DNA of 64,000 bases from Doris montereyensis. Its lineage: Eukaryota > Mollusca > Gastropoda > Nudibranchia > Dorididae. Of this stretch, positions 48,801 through 61,500 are shown in pieces. A model generated the notes under the pieces. It was not told where the DNA came from. It searched no databases and worked only from the letters and a program-made list of their open reading frames with translations. The first letter of the stretch is position 1. The number at the start of each line of letters is the position of its first letter. Both the position numbers and the translations under genes were made by a program. The stretch covers positions 105,001 to 169,000 of the forward strand of contig JAXRKP010000452.1 of assembly GCA_037039925.1 (NCBI GenBank), read 5' to 3'.

Positions 48801-51800
48801 GCCATTTTGGTTTTTGTTGACAATTCTTGATTACCTACAAATGCCTTTCCTAGATGGTTATATATTGCACTTGCCTTTTGGATTCTCTGACTGATTTGTT
48901 CTCTTAGTTTTCCCTCTGAGTTAATCATTACTCCTAGGTAATTTTAGCTTTGAACTTGTTCTAAATTCTCCCCTGCCCAATTTAAGATTTTGTGTTTTAG
49001 CTTCCCTAGTTTTTTGCATTGTTTTGGTTTTCTTTGCATTTACTCTCATTCCTCTTTTATTTAGTTCATTGTTCATAATGTTAATATTCGACTGAAGGTC
49101 ACTTTCTGATTTTCCAAACAGAACTAAATCATCGGCAAATGAAAGCATTGATACATTTACTGGTTTGAGCTTCCACATACCTACATTCATTTTCTTCATT
49201 TTTGAGGATGCCTTTGCAACTGAATCATAAATGTGATAAACAAAGAGGACTTTTGATACAACCCTGTCTTGCTCCTATATCTACATCAAATTCTTCAGAT
49301 ACGTTTCCAGCTACTCTCACTGCACATGTTGGTTTATTGTAAAAACTTTTAATGGCTTCTATTAAATTTTGCTCTACGTTGTAATCTTTTAAAAGAATGC
49401 CATAGTTCGTCCTTCCCTCACAGTGTCAAATGCCTTTTCTAAGTCAATAAAACACAGGTGCAAGTCAAGGTTTCTTTCAAGGAATTTTTCTATTATTTGT
49501 TTAATTGTAAATATGTGGTCTTGTACACGACTTCCTAGTCTAAATCCACTCTGATGCTCTTCAATTTGATCCTTTATTCTTTTCCTTAGTCTCATTTCCA
49601 GTATCCTGGCATATACTTTTCCTTTTTACTTTTCAAATTTCCTTTTTTTTTTGTTGTCAGTTTTTACAAACATGAAGCATTCTCAGAGATTGTCTCACCT
49701 TGCCAATGAAATGCAACAGCTAGAGGGAGCTCTCCACCTTGTGATGGATGTCGTGGCTACAGGTGTGAAGGAATCCCAAGCTCGCCTCTTTGCCCAGCGA
49801 CTTCTGTCCATAACCCTAGATTTTCTCTATTCATTGCTGGAAGATGCCAAACATTGCCTTCCTAAAGAATCCAACGTAAGAATTTTTATTGTTTTTTTAA
49901 AATTTCACATCTTAAAGTTCCTTCAATATTATTACGGCCCATATAGCTGGAACTTATCTCAGTTTTCTATAGCATGAAACGGAACAGGTGACAATAATCA
50001 CCTCCTGGACATGACACTAATTTGTTTCAGGTTGTTACTCAAATCTAATATTTAGACCCATTTGCTCCTGGGTTGAGTGGGAAAATGGGTGTTAAGGAGG
50101 GGGAGGGGGGGGGGGGCGGGCTCAGTATCGATTCCTTTAATTTTTACGTTTTTTTTTATAGATATGATACCAGCCCAACTTTCAAGACATTGTATGAACC
50201 ATAAAAGCCAGTAATTTTGTCTAAAGTATAGCAAGTTGGTATTCATTTTAACCAGCACAGTTTAATATATCAGAAAAATGTACATCTGACCAAATTTATT
50301 CAATAGTGCCTTAGATCATCAGGAAAATACCTGATATGGGGAATCTGTAGTTCAGAGGCAAGGGTGTCAGCCTCTCATCCAAGAGGTAGTGGGTTCGAAT
50401 TTGAGCCTTGCCAACAGTTGAAAAGTTGTCTTGTGTTTTTTCGAGCAAAAATCTACTCCCCTGGTCCAGATAGGCGGATCGACACCTAGTCCCATCGGAG
50501 ACGGACGATAAAAAGGAGGTCCCATGTACAGATCTGTGCATGTTAAAGATCCCTTGGCTGTTTACAGGGCGGTCGGGGCAAAATTAAAAATCCTATCGCA
50601 AACCCCGAGATCACCTTAGTTGTGGATGTGGGTAAATCATATCAAACAAATCAAAGAAACAAAACCTGACATATTCCGTGCACCTGTTATTGAAAGATGC
50701 TGTTGAAAATGAGTATACGGGAGGCTAAGTAGTCCTACAATTTTCAACGGATTCGCTTGAAATTTAGCATACAGCTGCTTTGTATAAGAGATTTTTGATT
50801 TGTGATATCATATATATTTGAGAGAAATTAGTTTCCTTCAAGCCTCAATTTTTGAAAATTTTTACAAAGAAAACTATACAAGATATCAAGATTCAAGACA
50901 TGAGATTCAGGATAATGGTTTGAAGTTTCTATGTGCAAAATAATAGACCTCTAAAGTAAAAACTGTAGGACTATTTAGTTTTTGAAAATTGCCAAAATTG
51001 ACCTAGTTTTGCACTAGAAATTCAAGATGGCAACTTAACTTTCAAAAATGACTTTCACAATTTTTCCTCCCTTATTTCACCATGCTGGACCCATTTATGA
51101 AGTTTGAAATTGTGTATTTCTTCAAACTAAAAAAATCACCCTACATTCTTTCACTTACCTTTCATCTCACTATTTCCTCTTGAATTCACCCTGAGATCAT
51201 TGTATGTGGTGGACGGGGTAAATTTTAATAAACCAAAACCTCTCTCCTTCTGCATGAAAGATAGAGTAGGGAAATTGAGACTAAATTTAAAAATTTTTTT
51301 TTTACTGATGATGATGTTGACAATTGTGTCCCCGAATTCTTGGTTTATAGCAAGTTTTTTTCTCCGGGCCCCTTCACCATAAGTGGCTATCCTAGATTTT
51401 TAAATTTTAGTTATACACACATACATAACATACATATAATATACGTTAGGAAGTGTGTGCTAATTCGTCTACATATCAAGAGTGCATGCATTTCTAAGGG
51501 GCTCATTGCAAAAAGTTCAGGCATTTCTTCAGGTGTGAGTGGCATCTTTGTATTCTGTTCTTTATTATGTCTGTTTTGACTATTATTTGTATTGGCATGT
51601 TTGCAATACAGTTGAACATTCCTGTTTGGATGATATTCCCAGGTGAACAGCTCTCAACCATTGGTGCTAGACAAGGAAATCCAGGAATCATGTGAAAAGC
51701 TTCAACACCATGTGTGGTCCTTGAGAAAATTCATGCAGCAATTTAAGTATCGTGGTGCTTCTAATCAACACAATAGCAGGGAAGGCAGCATAAAGGAAAT

Positions 51801-54800
51801 GCCTGTTCCCATGGATGAGATTGATGCAGGGTCTAACGTAAGTCTTTCTTTGCTCCTTTGAAATGTAAAGAGACAGTTGTATGTATCACTTGTGAACAAA
51901 GAATTCAAAGGGAAACAATAGTGATTTTATTCATTGCGATAGATTGTCATGAACTTGACTTTGCTCTCATATATATGAAGGTAAGCATAAATGATATTAT
52001 TCATCACAGATGTATTCCGTTGCACAGTGATAGGTGGTGGCATCAGTGGCCGAGTGGTTAGGTTGTCGGACGGGATCATGAGGTTCCGGATTCGAATCCT
52101 GACTAAGCCAGGTCCGACGTTGTGTTCCTTGGGAAAGACACGTAACACGTATTTCCTCACTCGACCCAGGTGCAAAATGGGTACAAGCACTAGCTTGGGA
52201 GTAAAAGCCTGCATCAGGCTAGCGTCCTGGCCAGGAGGTAATTATTATCACCTGTTCCGCTTCACACTATAGAAACTGGCATACGCTCCGGATCTATGGG
52301 CCGTAATGGCCTTGAAGGAGCTTTACTTCACTTTTACAATGATGGGGGCTGGGATTCCTTAAGGAAGTTTTTACACTTTATATTGATAAAAACAACAACC
52401 CAACTTGGGCTGAACTATTAAATTAGGTTGATGCTATATTAGAAATGAAAAGTCTGATACATCATGTACATTTTTTGCTTCAGATGACAAAAGAAAATTG
52501 CCTTGAAAATTGGTGTTTCTTTTTTGTGTGCACTTTTTGATTGATTTAAAGATCAATATTGTTTTGTTTGTGCACAGGTATCAATAGAAGAGAGTATAAA
52601 AGACAATAAATTAACACAACTTCAGTCAACCATGATGAGAAAGAATGCTGATGACACGACAGCATACAGGAAACTCCTTGGACGGGTGTTGCGGAATGTG
52701 CAAAAACATCTTCAGAACAAGGACATTTCATCATGCCAGTATATACTAGCCAATTTGGTATGGCTACATGAAATATTTGTATCTGATGTTTAAATTTTTA
52801 TTGTTGTTGTCAACATTATGAACAGGAAGCATCAGGCTTTCTTTCAATGCATATGTTGGTATGAAATTTTAAAGTATTTAATGAAATAAACTTATCAAAG
52901 AGGAAATTTCTTTTCTGATACTGATTTGACATCATGTATATATCTACTAAAAGCTTAGACACTTTTTTTAGTAACTTCAGTGTCTTGAACAATATGAGAA
53001 ATAATTAAAATCTTTGTTTCTCTGACCTGAGTTGACTGATAGCGTGTTCTTTTACGCTCTCTTTCTTCATAGGGTTGTGATGTTAATCAGACTCTCTGGA
53101 ATCTAAGTCAGTTCTACAATGACCGCTCACTGCAAGAGTTTGTCACAAGTCAGTTGCTTGGTTCTGGTCTCACTCCGACACAGCGTGGAGTCGTCCAGCT
53201 GATGACCCAGTTATACAAATCATACTCAAATGTGTCTTTCAAGAGTGCTTTGAAAATGAAAACAAATGATCCATTAAAGTGAGTTCATTACATGTCGTTT
53301 AAAAACAAAAAAGTCTTATATGCTATAAATGTTTATAGATAATAATATAATATAATAACAAGACAAACAATATTTTAATACAGTATGATAAAAATGATAA
53401 TGGTGTTCATGATATTTTTGGTTTTTCAATGTTATGAGGCTTGTCCTGATTACAGTGATTACATGGTGAGTCATCATGTCAGTGACCATATTTTAGCACC
53501 ACTAGATCTGTTTTAAACCTTACTAATTACCTTTACTGTCCCTCTGTCACTGAAGAAGGGTGTGCATCCTGAAAATTTCTCTGTTCTGGCCTGTCTTGTT
53601 CCTCTTAGGCCTTTGATTTTTATTTTATGTTCTCATCTTTGACTGTCAGCGTACTGCAGTAGCGTTCCCTTTTATCTTTGAATCTCCTTCTGTTGTAGTT
53701 CAATCTTAAAATTTAAAGTTTTGAATTTGAGCTTTATTGATTCAATTTAATTATATTTGTAAGGGAAGCTATGTGAACAAATTATCAGCCTGATTTCATC
53801 TCTAACATAGCTGCCAACTAGTACGTTAAAAATGTATTAAGACCGTTTTTTGACAGAGTCAGTAAGTCTGTATTTACCTTGAAAAAGTATGTATATGATG
53901 GTCAACTGCAGTAATTGTGTAAAAGAAACCCTATGTTAACTCAGGGAGATTAGATGAAAGTCCACTTCGCCAGAAAGACCAGCTACCAGCAGAATTTGTC
54001 TTTTCTTTCTTTATTAATTCAAGTTGAATTATCACTGTTTGCTGGAATATTATGGGGTGTCATGTAATTTAGAATAGCATTGTACGGGCAGAGTCTGTTT
54101 TTTTTTATTTCAAAGGTTTGGCAGCTATGTACTAAGGAATATTTTTGTTATGTCACACTCAGTATCTGGTACATGACCAAAATCACCCAATGTCTTGCCT
54201 TAATGTTTTTTTTCAGATCTTGGGACGAAAAGGATGATCCGTTGAAAGAAATCATCCCAGCTGTTGATGTTTTTCTTCCTTCGTATTTCACTGATTTTGA
54301 GGGCATCGTTAGCTCTAAAGGAGCAGAATCTGTCAGCCACCTGTATTCCTCTGTTCTGTTGGCTTGGCTCAGTCAGTGGTCAGAAGAATCAAAACACAGT
54401 GTTTTCATTGATGCCAAATTTCTCTTATCGGGTACTGTGCAATTTTTGCTACATTAAGTATGTCTGATAATAGATTTAAACTTCTGTGGGTGTGATGATT
54501 GTCTCTGTACTGTCCCAGACCTGACGCACGATGATGATGATACCGATTTGATGTTACCATTAATTCTTTGAGTGCCAAAAATAGTTATTGCTTCATGCCA
54601 GGTTAAGTTTGTCCCACACAAGAGTGATACATTTTAAAGGCACATAACTATGCTAAGCATTGAGTGCTAATTGCCGATCCATCAGTGCATCCGCTAGGTT
54701 GTTCTATGCTAGATGCCGATGTATCGGCTGTGTGTGTTGCCTCACAAATTTAGCACTATTAGTCCATGAAACAGTAATTGGGAGGAAGCGCCCACAACCG

Positions 54801-55387
54801 ATACATTGGCATTTGGCATAGAACAAACCAGTAGAAGCACTGATAGATTGGCGTATGGCACTCAAAGGGTTAATGAGAATTCTGCTTTTCATGTCTTTAT
54901 TCTACGTTAAGAAAAAACAATGTAATATTTTTGTCATTACTCTTGTTTCACCAGGAAGTGCCTCTGACACTCGATCTATCATGAAAGATGATCCAGAAGA
55001 AACCTGGAAATTTTTAATTTCTCATAACTTGATTGATATTGTTCAGTCTCTGTTCCAAAATGCCACGTCTGATGAAGATTTTCCGTGGCCTGCTGATCCT
55101 TTATCATCCCTCAAGGTGGGGTCATCGTACCTTCGCAAAATAGTATTGAGGCAGTTATTAAGGTACGTTTTCATGGTTTAAGATTACGTCAGGCTGCCTT
55201 TGGGATATGGAATATCTGAAGAATGCATTAACATCTAGTTATAAGTTTTTAAGCCATATTGTAAACCCACTTTATGTTACAATCTTAATTCTTTACTTCT
55301 ACTCTCACCTACATCCAAGCTCTTTCACTCTTTATCGTTTTTTATTTCTATCACTATTTCTTTTTCTGTCTTCCTCTCTCCCTCCCT

Positions 55388-55474
<87 letters not shown>

Positions 55475-55489
55475 CCTCCCTCCCTCCCT

Positions 55490-55555
<66 letters not shown>

Positions 55556-58500
55556 CATCTTCAACCAACAACCAACCCCTTTCTTGTGGTCTCTTGTCTT
55601 AAAACTGGCATTTTATTGAGGTGTTTTCAAACTCATGTTCATTTTGGGTGGGGAATTTATGATTGCAGAATTGGAAAGCTGTCAGTGAAAGCAGCAAAGG
55701 ATTATGGCGTTGACATCCACGCCTTGCTTCCCATTGTGGGCGGTCCCATGAAGCATCCACACGTGCTGGCTTATGCAGGCTCTTCTGCTGTGATGAAATT
55801 TCATCAGGATTTCATAGTGTTTTGTGTGACCCATGGCTTGCAGCTCCCTCTATGGATTTATTGTACTATCCATGGGTAAGTTATCATTTATAGTCTGCAT
55901 TTCGCACATTGAATAGTTAATTGAAATGGTTTTTTTTATCAAGACGGTAGGGACAAAGTTCTTCTTATTTTGGTATTAAATTATAATTCGTGTTCAAAGT
56001 GAAGTAGGAACTTCATTGTAACTGATTTTGTTATGTTTCACTTTTTTTCTACGCAGTTAAATAGTGTATATGTATTGAAAGACAAATTAAGTTAATGAAA
56101 TCAGTTTATCATATATATTCATTCTACGGAGAAAAGGTCACATTAAAGATTATTAAATAATTTATTTTATTTTATGAATGTTTTTAAGGACTTTATTTAT
56201 AAAAATGATTTTTTAATAGGTAGTATTTCTAAACTTTTCTAAAAATATAAGACTTAGTTTTCATATTTTTGATCGTTTAAAAAAAATGCTTTTCTCTTGT
56301 GTTCTTTTCTCTTTCTAGAATCGACATGGACAAATTTGCTTTAGAGCACAAGACATCATGGTTTTCATCCTTCAAATTGATTCAATCTATTCCTACACAC
56401 CCGAAAGGTAATTTTCTCTGATTTGTTTGAAGTTAGGCTATCAGGTGCATATGTTAATTTACACATATCAAATATCATTCAAACTAAAATAACATCTATT
56501 CGGAAGCCTTTTTGTACTAAGCTGTATATTTAGATTAGGATATAGGAAGTCATTTTCAAAGTTAACGTTGTTTTGTTCGTTTGTTACTTTATTGAGTTAC
56601 AGGTAGATTCAGACACGGTGCACAAGTGCTCCTGAGGTAGAACACTTGTTTTGTAAGGTCTTTGTACTTATAATATCTGCTTGAGAGATAGACAAATTAT
56701 TCTTATATGGCCCTCTCTACACATCTTTTGTATGATGAATATCCCTTGGCAATCCGAAGACTTACTTGGGCAAGGTGCAACATCCTTTTCAAACTCTGAG
56801 ATCGGTGTTAATAGTGAATTTGAATGAAAATATGAATGATTTTGGAATGTGAATTCTAAATTCTTTTTTTGTTTGTCTTTTGTTTTTGTTTTGAAATGAT
56901 CCTTTTGGGATCATGTATGAACAGATCTTGACGTATTTAATCAACAAATGTTGAAAACTTTTTCTAAAATATATAATGTTATTGATATAATTATAAAAGA
57001 TAATTTTGATATTTTAATTTAGTTTTTCTGTGCCTTTTCTAATGTGATAAATCGTAAGGCTTTCTAGTACAGAAAAATGATTTTTTGTTTAGTGTGTTAC
57101 TTTTGACATCCGGAAAGAATGATTTTGTTATAAAATAAACTGTATGAATACTGTTTGCCGGTTAAGTAGTCAAAAGTAGTAAGTTGGTTATGGGAAAGTC
57201 AATTTGAAATTTTCTTGAAATCTTTGGGCCTGTTGATTCTTGAGTGAATATTTACACTGGTCTTAATAAATGCAAATGGTTAGGGAAGTCTTTTTTTACT
57301 TCCTTTTTTCTTTTCACAGAGAGATCATTAATGGTTGCCGCTAGCAAGATGGCAGCAGGGGATCTCTGGTCGTCCGCCGCTGCCCCAATGTCTGTGGAGA
57401 CAATGCTAGGTCGAGGTCACGCAATGGCAGCCATGGCAACCCTCAGTTACATGTCACAGGTGAGATGAATTTGCATCATTGACTCATACCCTTTCTTGTG
57501 AGGATTTGAGAATATCTGATGTCAAATCTTTTGTTCATAAGTACTCTGGCAACTCTTAGAATCTCCTACATGTAGAAAACAAATTTCTCTCCTATTAGAA
57601 TCTCCTATTTTTTTGTAAAAAACTCCTGAATTTTCAACTTATCGCTGACTCAGCCTAACATTTCTGATGCCTTTTAAGACATTAAAGTTGAGTTTTTCTT
57701 CCACATCAACATTCTCATGGCTGTTAGGATATTAATGTTGATTATTTTCTCGACACCTAAACTAAGTAAAAATATTTTTTTTATGAATATGCACAATAGT
57801 ATTTCAATGTTCAAGTGTTATTTATAAACTTGAAGATGCTTCTTGAAATGGAAGAAAACACGACGTTGCTCTCTACTAGATTAAAAAAAAAATCTCATAG
57901 AAAATCTCCTGGAATCTGCTAAGAGTTTTAGATTGCTGAGCGTTGTGAGTCCTGTTTTATACTTTAGTTATTGACTTGTTAAATTGTAAAGTTACTCTCT
58001 ATTGCTTGAAATTTAAAAAAATTTCATTACTTATGAAATGCTGGAAAAGTTAAGGTTTTAAAAGTGCTTAAAAAGAGACTATTTTTTTTTTGCGTGTAAA
58101 GTATTCTTTTTTTTTTTCAATGTCTTGTAGTGTAAGCTTATTACATATGAATGTTTTGAAAGATGATTGATCCTACAGCTAAAATTTAATTCACTCTTTA
58201 CTTTTGGTAATTGAACCTCTTTGACAAATTATCTGGAATGATTATATTTCTCTGAGTTTTCTGAGTTTTGATAAGATGATGACATTAAGTTATGGCTCCT
58301 TCGTATTATTACTGTTTTATTTCAAGTCTATCCTTCAGCATACTCATCCTTACCACATCAATGCCATGAAAACTGTGATTTTACTTCTTTGATACATAAA
58401 ATTCAAATGAGGCACACAAAAAAGCACTTATTCCTGGGTAGTTTTCATTGTTTTATTTTCGTCTTTCAAATATGGAACTCCACCCCATCCTTTTCTTTCA

Positions 58501-61500
58501 TCAGTGTGATGAGGTTCTTGGGACTGCGCTGATTGAAAAGTACCTGAACCAATATCCAAAATTGATGTTAGCGTTGCTGCCAGAGGATAGCCCTTCATCT
58601 CAACCAGTCACAACAGTCTATGAACTTTTGATGGTAGGACATGTGAAGTTATGTTTTTAAATAGTGTCATGCTGTAAAAAATGTTTTTATTTAGTGCTAA
58701 AAGTGGACTCTTTGGGATAGTGGAGTAGAAAACCCAAAAGCTTTAGCCACTCATCGGGGGGGGGGGGGCTTGGTGATCCAGAAGTAAGATGTATGCCTCA
58801 TGTCTTGGCAGGTTGCAAACTTTTCTTTGTTAAGCTTGCTGATTGGGGAGAAGTTATTGTGAGTATAGTTGGTTGTCTGTACACAGATTTAAGTTATTTG
58901 ATAAAGACATGAGTTGTAGAGTATCTTTTAGAAACCAGTGGGTTTCTTTCCACCATTTCCTATTTCATAACTGAGCATTAACGATATTTTCCTTCTCCCC
59001 AGGGGAATGTGCCATTCAATCTCAGAAGATTATTTGGATGGCATGCGACTAATCCTTTTGCAGGGGAAGGTAAGGGGATGTTTTTCTTACATTTTTTATT
59101 CTTTCATTCATTATTTTCCATTGAGTTTCTGGAATAAGATTGTCTACAGGGTGTCCAGCAAAGTCCGTATTTCGGAAATATGTCGGATTTTTCATATTCT
59201 GGTCGGAAATTGATGTCTTGGGTAGGAAAACAAGTAGGAAATGGGGCTCAGGTAGTAAAAACAGGGTTCCCATGCATCAGGGAAATCCTTGAAATTGAAA
59301 AAAATGTTTCCCGGTCGAGAAAATACCAGGGGAAATGATATATTGAGGATGAACATGAGAGAAAATGAGGGAAATCGAAGTAGACATGAACAATTATCTG
59401 CACCGCGAAATAGGAAAATGCGAATAAGATTGTTGACAATGAATGATCATTTTGTCATCCATTTCCGGTCATGCATGCTTTGCTGTCTGGCAATTCTTTC
59501 ATGTTGAAACTAAACAATTCCGATATCTTCTTTAAAATTGTAAAGTTTGCCCGGGGAATAAGTATCGGATTTCGACACAAAGCTTTCAATACTTTCTTTA
59601 GTTTTAGCGCCTATAGCAATATCATGACCTGTTTATCTATGGCCCAGCCTCCTTTCTTCAATTTAACGTTTACTCTGGAGAGATTAAGAATGACATGTGT
59701 GTTAAAAAGCCGATCGCGCACATTGTTGTATGATTTGTGTCAAAGGAGAGATACAGAGGGCAATGTGCATATGTTAAGTCCGATCGCGCATGTGTGTGTG
59801 TAAGAAGGCTAGACATAGAATGTTTGTGTATGTATAATACGACCAATCGCGCATGTGTGTTTTAGTATTAGAGAGAGAGTATATATATATGGAGAGTCAG
59901 GAGTTTACGGATGTCCGAAAGGAAAATGGGGAAAGGGACAGGGTGAAGAAAGTCGATGTGAAAACATATGATGGCAAAATAAGAGGTGACTGAGTCTGAC
60001 ATACGGTATAGTATCAGAAGAAAAAGAGAGAAATAACGAATGTCTTCTACTACAGTGTAGACATGGATGGGAAAGGGTAGAACCGGGAAGAAGGCAATCA
60101 CGTACTATAGTATACTAGATTCAGATCTAGATCTAGATTCGGTTTTATTGAAGAAGAAAGAAAGAGGGGTGGGGTGGTTGCCAATATAGTGAAGATTTGT
60201 ACTAGGGAAGGGGGTGGGTAGATGTTTTACATTGCAGTGAATTAAAAACTCTAGATTAAATTTTAAGTTTTTGATCCTGAGAAAGAAAGAGAAACTGCGG
60301 GGGGGGGGGGGGGGGGGTGCTAAAAGTAGAACAGAGGAGGATTGATAATTGGCAGAGTTCAATCAAGTCATAGAAAAAGTCTTCCAAACCTCATTTTCTC
60401 CTCGGTAGACTGAGTAAGTATCTGTGCGTGTGTTTAGGCTATGACATTGTCACTCTTGAGTTTGATTTATTTTTGAAAGGAGATAAAAAAAATAAATCAT
60501 TTTTGCACTGTTTGCATGTTTTGTGAAATGATAGGGGTAGATCTATCACTACCTATCTACCAGCTATCAGAATTTTTTTTCAGAAATGTTTGGGGACCCT
60601 GTGGAAAAATGCTGAAAAATTATTAATCCAAAGTGAAACATTAAAGAAATGTGTGATCACTTTTCATTTCATTGAGATGCGCTAGAAAGTCATTCACTTA
60701 TGATTTGAATTGACAATTTATAATGCATTGAAATTGGAAATATTTATGCTGTTCTCCATTTCTGGCATCGGGAGAGTATTTCATTTCCTAGGTAGGATTT
60801 TTGTGTTGAGGTAGTAAATTTTCAGTTGACTTTGTGCTGGACACCCTGGTCTAACACTTTAAAAACAAGACCTAAATTTGTCAAGAAAAATCCTTTGTTG
60901 AGACAAATATGATAATGTTCAGTTTTATGAGAAATAGAATATCATAAATTTCTTTTATATGCATGTCTGCATATTTAATCTTCCTTATTGTGTTGATATA
61001 CTTTTATTTTATTTTCAAGTTACAACTCAAATCTAAACATTTATTATGCATAAGAAAAGAGAGAAAACAATTGTATCAAAAAAAGACCAAGTGAAGAATA
61101 TGTATTGGATGGTTGGCTGGGGCTACTGGCAGGCTCTACTTCTTTCTTTCACTCTTTCACCTTTCTTATATCTTACTCTCTCCTCTTAATTTTACCCTGA
61201 GATAACCACATATTGTGTATGAGGTGAATTTTAATGAACAAACGAAAAATAATCCCAAAAAATAAAGCATAGGTAACTTCATATTTCCAGAGGTTTTTTA
61301 TGAATACCCTAACATTTGACATATGTTTGAATGTTTTTATTTCACAAACACAGATAGCTCAAAGTTCATGCCTCATTTCTCTGAACCGAGCTTGATGGCT
61401 CTTCATCCTTGTCGCCGGAAGTTAGCCTTTCCATTCTATCTCAAACAAGGACGACCAGTTTATGCTTTCCATACTTTCATGAGTGAAGAACTAGACAGGA

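Noticed and set aside
52040..52115. Possible functional tRNA gene
   Set aside because: Box A and B are present, but acceptor-stem pairing is lacking and the sequence continues into a SINE body whose tail recurs elsewhere.
56620..56830. A third tRNA-derived SINE (GCTCCTGAGGTAGAACACTTG)
   Set aside because: Only one loosely box A-like motif, and no second copy or convincing box B in the window.
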